A stretch of 6,242 nt of DNA from positions 1 through 6,242 of the forward strand of contig DNFZ01000256.1 in the NCBI GenBank assembly GCA_003486785.1. Reading direction: 5' to 3'. This document shows, piece after piece, positions 1 through 5,416 of the stretch. Position 1 is the first letter of the stretch. Each line of letters starts with the position of its first letter. The notes beneath the pieces were generated by a model. That model worked only from the letters and a program-made list of their open reading frames with translations. It was not told where the DNA came from and searched no databases. The position numbers and the translations under genes were made by a program. The DNA is from Clostridiales bacterium. GTDB taxonomy: Bacteria; Bacillota; Clostridia; Christensenellales; CAG-138.

Positions 1-647
1 TCGTCTTTCAGGTCGCGCATGAACCGACTGCCGCTGAAGCGCTCGGCAGCGCTTTTGATATGTGTCTCGACGGTCTTTATCTGTGTTTCCGATATGGCGG
101 CGATCAAAAACGTTACGGCGTTAAAGAGAAACAGCGGAGCCAAGCCGATGGTCTTATAGCAGATGCCGGCGATGGGCACCATGATGGCGGTGCTCAGCGG
201 ATAGATCAGGCTTTCGATGGAGTAAGCGCGGGTATAGTTGCCTTCGTTGATGAGCAAGGGGTAGAAGCTCTCGTATGCAACGGTATAGATGCTATCGATC
301 GAGCCGATGAGCATAGACATGAGCAGATATGCGGTATAGTTGAAATAACCTCTCAGCAGCAGAAGAAAGAAGAGCGTGAACAGCGCTGCGGATAAAAAAT
401 CGAGCGAGTAGATGCTGCGCTTGCGGGAGAAGCGATCCAGATACGGTCCCGCGAACATGGGAAGCACGATGCGCGGCAGGCTGTAGCAGGTCATAAACAG
501 CGCATAGAGCAGCACGGAGTCGGTCTTGTCCAGCACAAGAAGGCCGATGGCAAAGCCGGACACCGCGTTTCCGAGCATGGAGACGACCGTGCCGAGCGTG
601 AGAATCGTGAAATCTCTTGTCCATAACGTGTGTTTTGCTGCTTCCAT
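1..647 (-). CDS. MFS efflux-type transporter, N-terminal half (cut by window edge)
   Basis: The frame starts at ATG 647 and stays open for 215 codons to the left edge, so the C-terminal half lies outside. The protein begins MEAAKHTLWTRDF and is very hydrophobic. I count six likely membrane helices near residues 13-37, 45-66, 79-98, 103-125, 147-166 and 168-186, followed by the start of a polar central loop. That matches the first half of a 12-helix MFS carrier. Between helices 2 and 3, G68-P-Y-L-D71-R-F-S-R75-K-R fits MFS motif A (GxxxDRxGRR). The stretch LFLFNAVTFLIAA in helix 6 resembles drug-efflux members of the MefA/DHA3 type. The likely role is proton-coupled export of a small molecule, but the substrate cannot be read. 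No other start codon lies between ATG 647 and the in-frame stop TGA (696-698), and no Shine-Dalgarno sequence precedes the ATG. It is divergent from tldD. Confidence 0.85.
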   Translation of the reverse strand, partial: MEAAKHTLWTRDFTILTLGTVVSMLGNAVSGFAIGLLVLDKTDSVLLYALFMTCYSLPRIVLPMFAGPYLDRFSRKRSIYSLDFLSAALFTLFFLLLLRGYFNYTAYLLMSMLIGSIDSIYTVAYESFYPLLINEGNYTRAYSIESLIYPLSTAIMVPIAGICYKTIGLAPLFLFNAVTFLIAAISETQIKTVETHIKSAAERFSGSRFMRDLKD

Positions 648-654
648 AGCGGGT

Positions 655-684
655 AATATATCACGTACGACCGGTACTTGTAAA
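655..684 (-). promoter_or_regulatory. Candidate promoter for the MFS gene
   Basis: Read on the minus strand, TTTACA (684-679) is separated by 18 bases from TATATT (660-655). Transcription would start near 648, directly at the ATG at 647, which would give a leaderless or nearly leaderless mRNA. This agrees with the absence of a Shine-Dalgarno sequence. The spacer holds the imperfect inverted repeat GTAC-GACCG-GTAC (665-677), which could be an operator. Both hexamers deviate from consensus, so this is a tentative call. Confidence 0.35.
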
Positions 685-812
685 GATGCTTCAAATCAGT
701 ATTTTTTGCGCGTTTCGCATGGAGGTTTCGAAAACGCACCTGCTTACGCAAAAGGAAGATTTCAGGAATCACGATCAGTTTTGATGGACTTCGTTTCATA
801 TTTAATAAATAA

Positions 813-934
813 CAAGAGCGCAGCTTTAATATTATAGCAAGAGTGTAGCTTTGATAATATAGTAAGAGTGTAGCTTTAATAGTGTAAAAGAGTAAAGTTT
901 AAATAATATGGCAAGAGTGCAACAGTGCTTTGAT
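813..934. repeat. Degenerate 25-bp tandem repeat array, about 4.9 copies
   Basis: Contiguous units begin at 813, 838, 863, 887 and 912, giving lengths of 25, 25, 24, 25 and a partial 23 bases. The shared pattern is CAAGAGTGTAGCTTT followed by an AT-rich tail such as GATAATATAG. Units 1 and 2 differ at only a few positions, unit 3 has lost one base, and units 4 and 5 have drifted more. There are no spacers, so this is not a CRISPR array. The steady period of about 25 bp suggests a minisatellite-like expansion or a phased array of binding sites upstream of the tldD promoter. The function is unknown. Confidence 0.75.
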
Positions 935-939
935 TTCGA

Positions 940-968
940 TTGACGATTGACGCGCGTTCCTCTATCAT
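940..968 (+). promoter_or_regulatory. tldD promoter (SigA/sigma-70 type)
   Basis: TTGACG (940-945) and TATCAT (963-968) are separated by exactly 17 bases, and each matches consensus at five of six positions. Transcription would start near 975, leaving a leader of about 74 bases before tldD. The -35 hexamer is tandemly duplicated because CGATTGA occurs twice (937-943 and 944-950). A second TTGACG at 947-952 could pair with TATACT (972-977) at a poorer 19-base spacing. Confidence 0.6.
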
Positions 969-977
969 GAATATACT

Positions 978-1023
978 GCCTGTAAAAGGGCGGCGTATAC
1001 AGGCGCGGCATCGCCCTGCATAC
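978..1023 (+). promoter_or_regulatory. tldD 5' leader with two mutually exclusive hairpins
   Basis: Hairpin 1 pairs GCCTGTA (978-984) with TACAGGC (998-1004), a perfect 7-bp stem starting about three bases from the predicted transcript end. Hairpin 2 pairs GTATACAGGCG (995-1005) with CGCCCTGCATAC (1012-1023). It has about ten base pairs, one bulged C (1016) and one A-C mismatch, around the loop CGGCAT. Both use bases 998-1004, so only one can form. A third option, AGGGCG (987-992) with CGCCCT (1012-1017), could turn hairpin 1 into a pseudoknot. Hairpin 2 ends ten bases before the tldD ribosome binding site. No T-tract follows, so transcription attenuation is not supported. The pairing is visible; a regulatory role is inference. 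Confidence 0.4.
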
Positions 1024-1048
1024 AGATCCGGACGGGAGGAATTCTACA

Positions 1049-2443
1049 TTGATTTTGGAAAAGACGGCAAACGCCGTGCTGCGCGAGGCGCAGAAGAGCG
1101 GCGCGGACTATGCCGAGCTATTTGTTGAAGACAACGAGAGCACGCGTATCGAAATGATCGACGGCAAGGTGGAGAGCGCAAACTACGCGCGCATCTCCGG
1201 CGCGGGCGTGCGCGTACTTCTTGGGACGCAGAGCGCTTACGCCTATTGCGCGGGTCTCGACGAGGAGATGCTCATACAGACCGCGCGTGCGGCAGCCGCA
1301 GCGCTGGGCGTAGCGAAGTTTTCGCCAAACGGCGAGATCAAGCGCGCGCTGAACCGATTGACAACGCCCGTTTTGCAGCGCTTTGACACAATCGGCAATG
1401 CCGAGCGCGTTGAGGTGATGCGAACCGGCGCGCGCGTGATGAAGGGCGCTTCCCCGGAAATCACGCAAGCCGTCGTGCGCTATATGGATCAGGTGCAGCG
1501 CGTGCTTATCGTGAATACCGACGGCGTGTTTGTGTTTGACGAACGCCCGCGCACGCGCATCTTTCTCCAGGCGGTCGCCATGAACGGTACAGAAGCGCAG
1601 ACAGGATATGAAGGCCCCGGCTGCTGCCGCGGGTTTGAGGCGTATCGCGACGTGATAGACGTGGAAGCGAACGCAAAAGCTGCCGCCAGCATGGCGGTTA
1701 CCATGCTGCATGCGCCGGAGTGTCCGGCGGGCAACCTGCCCGTGGTCATCGACGGCGGGTTCGGCGGGGTTATCTTCCACGAGGCCTGCGGACATTCGCT
1801 GGAAGCGACGGCGGTCGGGCGGGGCAATTCTGTTTTCTGCGGCAAGCTCGGCACCAGAATTGCTGCAGACTGTGTCAGCGCCGTGGACGACGGCACGCTG
1901 CCCGGCGAATGGGGCTCGATCAATGTGGACGACGAGGGCGGAAAACCGCAGCGGAATCTCCTGATCGAAAACGGCATCCTCAAGGGCTATCTGATCGATA
2001 AACTCGGTTCAAGGCGTATGGATATGCCAAGCACCGGCTCTTCGCGCAGGCAGGGCTATATGTTTGCGCCGACGTCCCGCATGACGAACACCTTCATCTG
2101 CGCGGGTATGGACGATGACGAGGAGATGATCTCCGGCATGGCGGAAGGCCTGTTTGCCAAAAAGATGGGCGGCGGCTCCGTCAACCCGCCGACGGGTGAG
2201 TTCAACTTCAGCGTCGCGGAGGGATATTGGGTCAAGAACGGCAAGATCGTCTCGCCCGTGCGCGGCGCGACGTTGATCGGCAAAGGCAGCGAGGCGCTGC
2301 TCAAGATCGATCGCGTAGGCAAACACATGTGGATGGCGCCGGGTATGTGCGGCTCTCTCTCCGGCTCGGTGCCGACCAACGTCGGCCAGCCGCGCATCCG
2401 CGTATCCGGCATGACCATCGGCGGCAAAGGGGGAACGCTCTAG
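1049..2443 (+). CDS. tldD: TldD metalloprotease subunit
   Basis: This 464-residue protein has the usual TldD length and layout. The zinc-binding motif HEACGH (HExxxH) is at residues 244-249 within GGVIFHEACGHSLEA. The conserved R344-M-T-N347 follows, and near the C-terminus APGMCGSLSG places Cys434 where TldD proteins keep a conserved cysteine. The protein ends in the typical VGQPRIRVSGMTIGGKGG region. TldD and TldE form a cytoplasmic heterodimer in which TldD carries the metal site. In E. coli the pair trims unfolded peptides, including the microcin B17 leader, and helps degrade the CcdA antitoxin. The start is TTG 1049, chosen because GGGAGGA (1034-1040) lies eight bases upstream; no ATG is suitably placed. 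tldE follows with no gap, so the two are co-transcribed and probably translationally coupled. Confidence 0.95.
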   Translation: MILEKTANAVLREAQKSGADYAELFVEDNESTRIEMIDGKVESANYARISGAGVRVLLGTQSAYAYCAGLDEEMLIQTARAAAAALGVAKFSPNGEIKRALNRLTTPVLQRFDTIGNAERVEVMRTGARVMKGASPEITQAVVRYMDQVQRVLIVNTDGVFVFDERPRTRIFLQAVAMNGTEAQTGYEGPGCCRGFEAYRDVIDVEANAKAAASMAVTMLHAPECPAGNLPVVIDGGFGGVIFHEACGHSLEATAVGRGNSVFCGKLGTRIAADCVSAVDDGTLPGEWGSINVDDEGGKPQRNLLIENGILKGYLIDKLGSRRMDMPSTGSSRRQGYMFAPTSRMTNTFICAGMDDDEEMISGMAEGLFAKKMGGGSVNPPTGEFNFSVAEGYWVKNGKIVSPVRGATLIGKGSEALLKIDRVGKHMWMAPGMCGSLSGSVPTNVGQPRIRVSGMTIGGKGGTL

Positions 2444-3775
2444 ATGACATATCATGAATTTGCAAAGCGGGCGATGGCATATGCCGAAACGATCGGCTGT
2501 GCTTCCACGGAGCTGTATTACGCCAATGGCGAGTCGTTTGAAGTCAACGCAAATGCGGGCGAGATCGACCGCTACAGCGTCAGCCGGGAAGCGGGCATTT
2601 CGGTGCGCGTATCGCTAAACGGGAAGGAAGGGTATGCGTATACCGAGCGCATCGACGAGCCGGAGCGGCTGGTCGATCACGCGGCGGACAACGCGCGCTG
2701 CAATGAGAGCGACGACGAGCGCCCGATGCAGACCAGGCAAACCTATCAGGAGGTGCATCGTGAGGATAGCGCGCTCACACACTTGAGCGAGTCCGAGCGG
2801 ATCGCCCTCGCCAAGAAACTTGAGCAGACATGCCTTGCGCTCGATCCCCGCGTAAAGCGCGTGGTCTACTGCACAGTAGGCTACGATTCCGGCGCGATGA
2901 TCATGGAGAATTCGCTCGGCTTGCTGGCAGAGCGCAGCACAAACAGCTCTTACCTATATGTGATGCCGTCCGTCGAAGACGGTGCGGAACTCCAGACCGG
3001 GTTCGCGTTTCGCATGGGAACCGATGCCGCGGACGCGGAGGGCTGCGCGAAAGAGGCGGTGGCGGACGCGCTGGGCAAGCTCGGCGCAACGCCTGTCGAT
3101 TCCGGCAGCTATCGCGTGCTGCTCAAACCCTTTGCTGTGTGCGATTTGCTGAGCGCGTTTTCGCCGATGTTCTCGGCGGACGAAGCGCAAAAAGGATGCT
3201 CCCTGCTCGCGGGAAAAGAGGGGGAGACGATTGCAAGCCCGCTCATCACGCTGTGGGACGATTCGCTTGACCCCGTCGCACCCCGCGCGTTCGACGGCGA
3301 GGGAACGCCCTGCGTGAAAAAGGCGGTCATCGAGAAAGGCGTGCTCAAAACGCTGCTGCACAATCTCAAGACCGCGAAGAAAGCGGGAGCCGACAGCACC
3401 GGAAACGCCAGCCGCAGAAGTGCGGCCTCGGCGGTTGGCGTAGCGCCGACAGTCTTTCGGCTTGAGGCGGGCGAGCACAGCTATGACGAGCTGCTCCAAG
3501 CACTCGATAACGGGCTGGTGATCTCCGAGCTGGAAGGCCTGCATGCGGGCGTAGACGCGGTTTCGGGAGATTTTTCACTCAAGGCCGCTGGGTTTCTAGT
3601 CGAGCAGGGCGCAATCATTCGCCCGGTCTCCAATATAACAATTGCCGGCAACTTTGTGAGTCTCATGAAGGATGTCGTAGCGCTTGGCAGTGATTTGAGA
3701 TTTGGCTTGCCCCAGAGCGGCTACTTCGGCGCGCCGAGCATGCTTGTCTCCAGCCTCGCAATTGCTGGAAATTAG
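2444..3775 (+). CDS. tldE: TldE/PmbA, partner subunit of TldD
   Basis: This 443-residue protein belongs to the TldE/PmbA family. The N-terminal domain resembles that of TldD, as expected for these paralogues, but the HExxxH zinc motif is absent. That fits TldE as the non-catalytic half that completes the substrate chamber. Family landmarks are HNLKTAKKAGADSTGNASR (residues 306-324) and the ending IAGNFVSLMKDVVALGSDLR starting at residue 400, followed by FGAPSMLV. The start ATG 2444 directly abuts the tldD stop TAG (2441-2443). AAAGGGGG (2426-2433), inside tldD, serves as a somewhat distant ribosome binding site, so reinitiation by ribosomes finishing tldD is likely. The protein should act in the cytoplasm with TldD on small or unfolded peptides. 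Its natural substrate in this organism is not evident from the neighbours. Confidence 0.93.
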   Translation: MTYHEFAKRAMAYAETIGCASTELYYANGESFEVNANAGEIDRYSVSREAGISVRVSLNGKEGYAYTERIDEPERLVDHAADNARCNESDDERPMQTRQTYQEVHREDSALTHLSESERIALAKKLEQTCLALDPRVKRVVYCTVGYDSGAMIMENSLGLLAERSTNSSYLYVMPSVEDGAELQTGFAFRMGTDAADAEGCAKEAVADALGKLGATPVDSGSYRVLLKPFAVCDLLSAFSPMFSADEAQKGCSLLAGKEGETIASPLITLWDDSLDPVAPRAFDGEGTPCVKKAVIEKGVLKTLLHNLKTAKKAGADSTGNASRRSAASAVGVAPTVFRLEAGEHSYDELLQALDNGLVISELEGLHAGVDAVSGDFSLKAAGFLVEQGAIIRPVSNITIAGNFVSLMKDVVALGSDLRFGLPQSGYFGAPSMLVSSLAIAGN

Positions 3776-3776
3776 C

Positions 3777-3798
3777 AAAAAAACAGCGATTTTTCGCT
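3777..3798. terminator. Weak hairpin after tldE, possible terminator
   Basis: AGCGA (3785-3789), a TTTT loop and TCGCT (3794-3798) form a 5-bp stem ten bases after the tldE stop. On the plus strand no T-tract follows, which is poor for terminating tldE. Read on the minus strand the same stem is followed by G and seven Ts, which looks more like an intrinsic terminator, but no minus-strand gene converges on it. It may act as a weak insulator between the two operons. Confidence 0.3.
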
Positions 3799-3826
3799 AG
3801 GAAACAGGAAAAACGCAAATAACCAA

Positions 3827-3855
3827 TTGACATGAAACCTTTGTTATGGTATCTT
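3827..3855 (+). promoter_or_regulatory. Strong promoter for the rpmG-secE-nusG operon
   Basis: A perfect TTGACA -35 box (3827-3832) is separated by 17 bases from TATCTT (3850-3855). The -10 box is preceded by TGG (3847-3849), forming an extended -10 (TGnTATCTT). The predicted transcript start is near 3862, about 60 bases before rpmG. This is the best promoter match in the window, as expected ahead of ribosomal protein genes. Confidence 0.8.
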
Positions 3856-3863
3856 TTGAAGGT

Positions 3864-3878
3864 GCCCCGAAAAGGGGC
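3864..3878 (+). other. 5'-terminal mRNA hairpin ahead of rpmG
   Basis: GCCCC (3864-3868), loop GAAAA and GGGGC (3874-3878) form an all-GC 5-bp stem that starts two or three bases from the predicted transcript 5' end. It is followed by TCGATTTATG rather than a T-tract, so it is unlikely to be a terminator. A stem at the very 5' end can protect an mRNA from decay; that role is inferred. Confidence 0.5.
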
Positions 3879-3921
3879 TCGATTTATGATGTTTTAACCG
3901 AATTTACGGAGGGTTTTGACC

Positions 3922-4083
3922 ATGGCAGCAGATGCACGCGTAAAGATCACCCTGGCTTGCACCGAGTGTAAGCAGAGGAACTACAACACCTACAAAAACA
4001 AGAAGAACGACCCCGAAAGACTTGAGTTTAGCAAGTATTGCCGTTTCTGCCGCAAGCACACCACGCACCGCGAATCGAAGTAA
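3922..4083 (+). CDS. rpmG: Large ribosomal subunit protein bL33
   Basis: This 53-residue protein (MAADARVKITLACTECKQR and onward, ending THRESK) is a full-length bL33, a small protein of the 50S subunit near the E site. It has both CxxC pairs, C13-x-x-C16 and C40-x-x-C43. It is therefore the zinc-binding (C+) form, not the zinc-free paralogue some bacteria make under zinc starvation. Conserved features include YNTYKNKKNDPERLE and KYCRFCRKHTTHRE. ATG 3922 is supported by CGGAGGG (3907-3913) eight bases upstream. It is the first gene of the operon behind the extended -10 promoter, and secE starts 24 bases after its stop. In many Clostridia a tRNA-Trp gene sits in or near this gap; there is no room for one here. 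Confidence 0.96.
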   Translation: MAADARVKITLACTECKQRNYNTYKNKKNDPERLEFSKYCRFCRKHTTHRESK

Positions 4084-4107
4084 CAGAGACGACGAAAGAG
4101 GGACGAT

Positions 4108-4755
4108 ATGGCACAGAATCTTAGCACACCGAGCAAGGATGCCAAGAGCACGGAAAAGAAATCCGCTCGGTTTGACGCGCACGGACATGCGGTCAAAAAG
4201 CCGTTTTGGAGCATGGTTGGCCCGAAGCTGCTGCTGCCCGCAAGCATTCTTCTCGTAGCGGGCGGTCTTTTTCTGGCCGTTTACAACACGCTGCAGATAA
4301 TCACGCCCGCGGAGGGTTACTCGCTATCCGCCGGACTCAAGGTCGCGAGCGGGCTGCTTGGCCTCATGCTTGCGCTTTCCGGCGTACTTGGCCTGCTGAG
4401 CAAAAAGGGCAAACCGCTCATGACGCTCGGCACGCTTTCGCTCGTTTACGCAATCGTAATCCTGACGGCGACCGCCAAGATGGGCACGGTTGCGCTCGTT
4501 TCGGGCATCGGCGCAGTTGTTTTTACGCTGTTTTTCATCCTCGCGACGGACGGCCGGCACGATGTCGGGCTGTTTCGTTTCCTGCGGGAGATGATCGGCG
4601 AGGTGAAGAAGCTCACCTGGCTTTCCGGCAAAGAGCTCTTCAGCCACACGCTGGCTGTTGTCGTCTTTGTTCTGGCAATGGCGCTTCTCATCGGCATTCT
4701 CGATTTCGCTTTCTCAAGCGGATTTGGCGCGTTGAGCAGTATCAACATCGGGTAA
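4108..4755 (+). CDS. secE: SecE preprotein translocase subunit with N-terminal four-helix extension
   Basis: The C-terminal 65 residues are a canonical SecE. The amphipathic cytoplasmic helix FLREMIGEVKKLTWLSGKEL (158-177) is followed by one membrane helix (about 180-201) and a short tail. SecE clamps the SecY channel and is essential for protein export across the plasma membrane. Typical bacterial SecE has about 60-75 residues, or three helices (about 127 residues) in E. coli. This one has 215. Residues 1-39 are polar and lysine-rich, and four further hydrophobic segments lie near 41-60, 75-98, 104-122 and 127-147. The extension belongs to the gene: GAGGG (4098-4102) sits five bases before ATG 4108, the frame is continuous, and no usable start lies just before the SecE domain. 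The usual proline after TW is leucine (L172). I do not recognise a named family for the extension. The nusG ribosome binding site overlaps its stop. Confidence 0.9.
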   Translation: MAQNLSTPSKDAKSTEKKSARFDAHGHAVKKPFWSMVGPKLLLPASILLVAGGLFLAVYNTLQIITPAEGYSLSAGLKVASGLLGLMLALSGVLGLLSKKGKPLMTLGTLSLVYAIVILTATAKMGTVALVSGIGAVVFTLFFILATDGRHDVGLFRFLREMIGEVKKLTWLSGKELFSHTLAVVVFVLAMALLIGILDFAFSSGFGALSSINIG

Positions 4756-4770
4756 GGAGTCATGAGCGTG
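4754..4770 (+). promoter_or_regulatory. nusG ribosome binding site that favours a GTG start
   Basis: AAGGAG (4754-4759) overlaps the secE stop codon TAA (4753-4755). Only two bases separate it from ATG 4762, while eight separate it from the in-frame GTG 4768. The second spacing is normal and the first is not. GTG 4768 is therefore the better initiation codon on spacing, although ATG is the stronger codon by itself. Confidence 0.55.
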
Positions 4771-5349
4771 CAGGAAGCAAAATGGTACGTGGTTCATACC
4801 TACTCGGGTTATGAAAACAAGGTTAAGGAAGACCTTGAAAAGTCCGTGGAGAACGCAGGGCTTCAGGATATCATCCTTGAGGTGAAATACCCCACGGAGG
4901 AAACCATCGAGATTTTGCCCAACGGAAAACGCAAAGTAACCCAGAGAAAAGTATTCCCCGGCTATGTAATGGTAAAGATGCTTGTGGACGTTGTGGAAAA
5001 AGAACGTCCGGCCGAGCAAGGCGGCGGTAAGTCCATCGACCTTGTGATGAACCCGCGTGCCTGGTATGTCGTGCGCAACACGCGCGGCGTCACGGGTTTC
5101 GTAGGGCCCGGCAGCAAGCCGGTTCCGCTTTCGGACGAAGAAGTCACCACTATGGGCGTCGAACGGATCCCGATCATGCTCAATATTGAGGTTGGCGAAA
5201 CCGTCCGCGTCATCAACGGGCCGCTGGAGAACTTTACCGGACGCGTGGAAGCGCTCGACACAGAGCGCCAGAAGATCAAGCTCACGGTGTCCATGTTCGG
5301 AAGAGAAACACCTGTCGAGCTCGACTTTGTACAGGTTCAGAGAATCTGA
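4762..5349 (+). CDS. nusG: Transcription elongation/antitermination factor NusG
   Basis: NusG binds the RNA polymerase clamp through its NGN domain and couples transcription to ribosomes or Rho through its KOW domain. The NGN domain spans about residues 6-130, including KWYVVHTYSGYENKV, VFPGYVMVKM and WYVVRNTRGVTGFVG. The KOW domain spans about 144-195 and ends with the signature FGRETPVELDFVQVQRI. At 195 residues it is longer than the usual 175-181. The excess lies in residues 75-99, where about 27 residues separate VKM from WYVV instead of about six in Bacillus subtilis. The start is uncertain. ATG 4762 is only two bases after AAGGAG (4754-4759), which is too close for normal initiation, whereas in-frame GTG 4768 is eight bases away and would give 193 residues. 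It sits 6 or 12 bases after secE. Confidence 0.96.
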   Translation: MSVQEAKWYVVHTYSGYENKVKEDLEKSVENAGLQDIILEVKYPTEETIEILPNGKRKVTQRKVFPGYVMVKMLVDVVEKERPAEQGGGKSIDLVMNPRAWYVVRNTRGVTGFVGPGSKPVPLSDEEVTTMGVERIPIMLNIEVGETVRVINGPLENFTGRVEALDTERQKIKLTVSMFGRETPVELDFVQVQRI

Positions 5350-5364
5350 CAATCTCTATCCCGA

Positions 5365-5412
5365 CTGCCGCTTGAGCGACAGAAAATCATCTATTACGCT
5401 ATATGCGTTTTT
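5365..5412 (+). other. Two small hairpins after nusG
   Basis: Hairpin one pairs CTG-c-CGC (5365-5371) with GCG-a-CAG (5376-5382) around the loop TTGA, with one C-A mismatch; the run AAAA follows. Hairpin two pairs ACGC (5396-5399) with GCGT (5405-5408) around TATAT and is followed by TTTT (5409-5412), like a very weak intrinsic terminator. They could allow partial termination or RNA processing between nusG and the L11-L1 genes. Both stems are short, so the call is tentative. Confidence 0.3.
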
Positions 5413-5416
5413 AGAA

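Larger units (their letters stand above)
648..1048. other. Divergent intergenic region between MFS gene and tldD
   Basis: This 401-base gap lies between two genes transcribed away from each other, so control elements for both should lie here. From the left it holds the candidate MFS promoter, then about 110 bases (700-810) in which I see no convincing structure or gene. Next come an AT-rich 25-bp tandem repeat array, the tldD promoter, a structured leader and the tldD ribosome binding site. The AT-rich part (about 795-912) contrasts with the GC-rich genes on either side. No small ORF here has a plausible ribosome binding site. Confidence 0.7.

Noticed and set aside
719..784. Possible 21-residue peptide (MEVSKTHLLTQKEDF...) as a TldD/TldE substrate
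   Set aside because: There is no ribosome binding site before the ATG and no leader/core pattern typical of a modified peptide. A short open frame of this size is expected by chance.
813..934. CRISPR array
   Set aside because: The units are directly adjacent with no unique spacers, are degenerate, and no cas genes are nearby.
908..943. 11-codon reading frame MARVQQCFDFD next to the repeats
   Set aside because: It lies in the repeat array upstream of the predicted transcript start and has no ribosome binding site.
1118..1795. Long minus-strand reading frame of 225 codons inside tldD
   Set aside because: It is a mirror of the GC-rich tldD gene, has a low-complexity composition rich in Ala, His and Arg, and resembles no family I know.
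3886..3897. Tiny upstream reading frame ATG ATG TTT TAA in the rpmG leader
   Set aside because: It has only three codons and no ribosome binding site, so it is most likely chance.
4084..4107. tRNA gene between rpmG and secE, as in many Clostridia
   Set aside because: The gap is only 24 bases, too short for a tRNA.
5372..5405. Separate promoter for rplK (TTGAGC with a TATATG-like box)
   Set aside because: The spacing to any -10-like box is 14 or 22 bases, so no acceptable pair exists.
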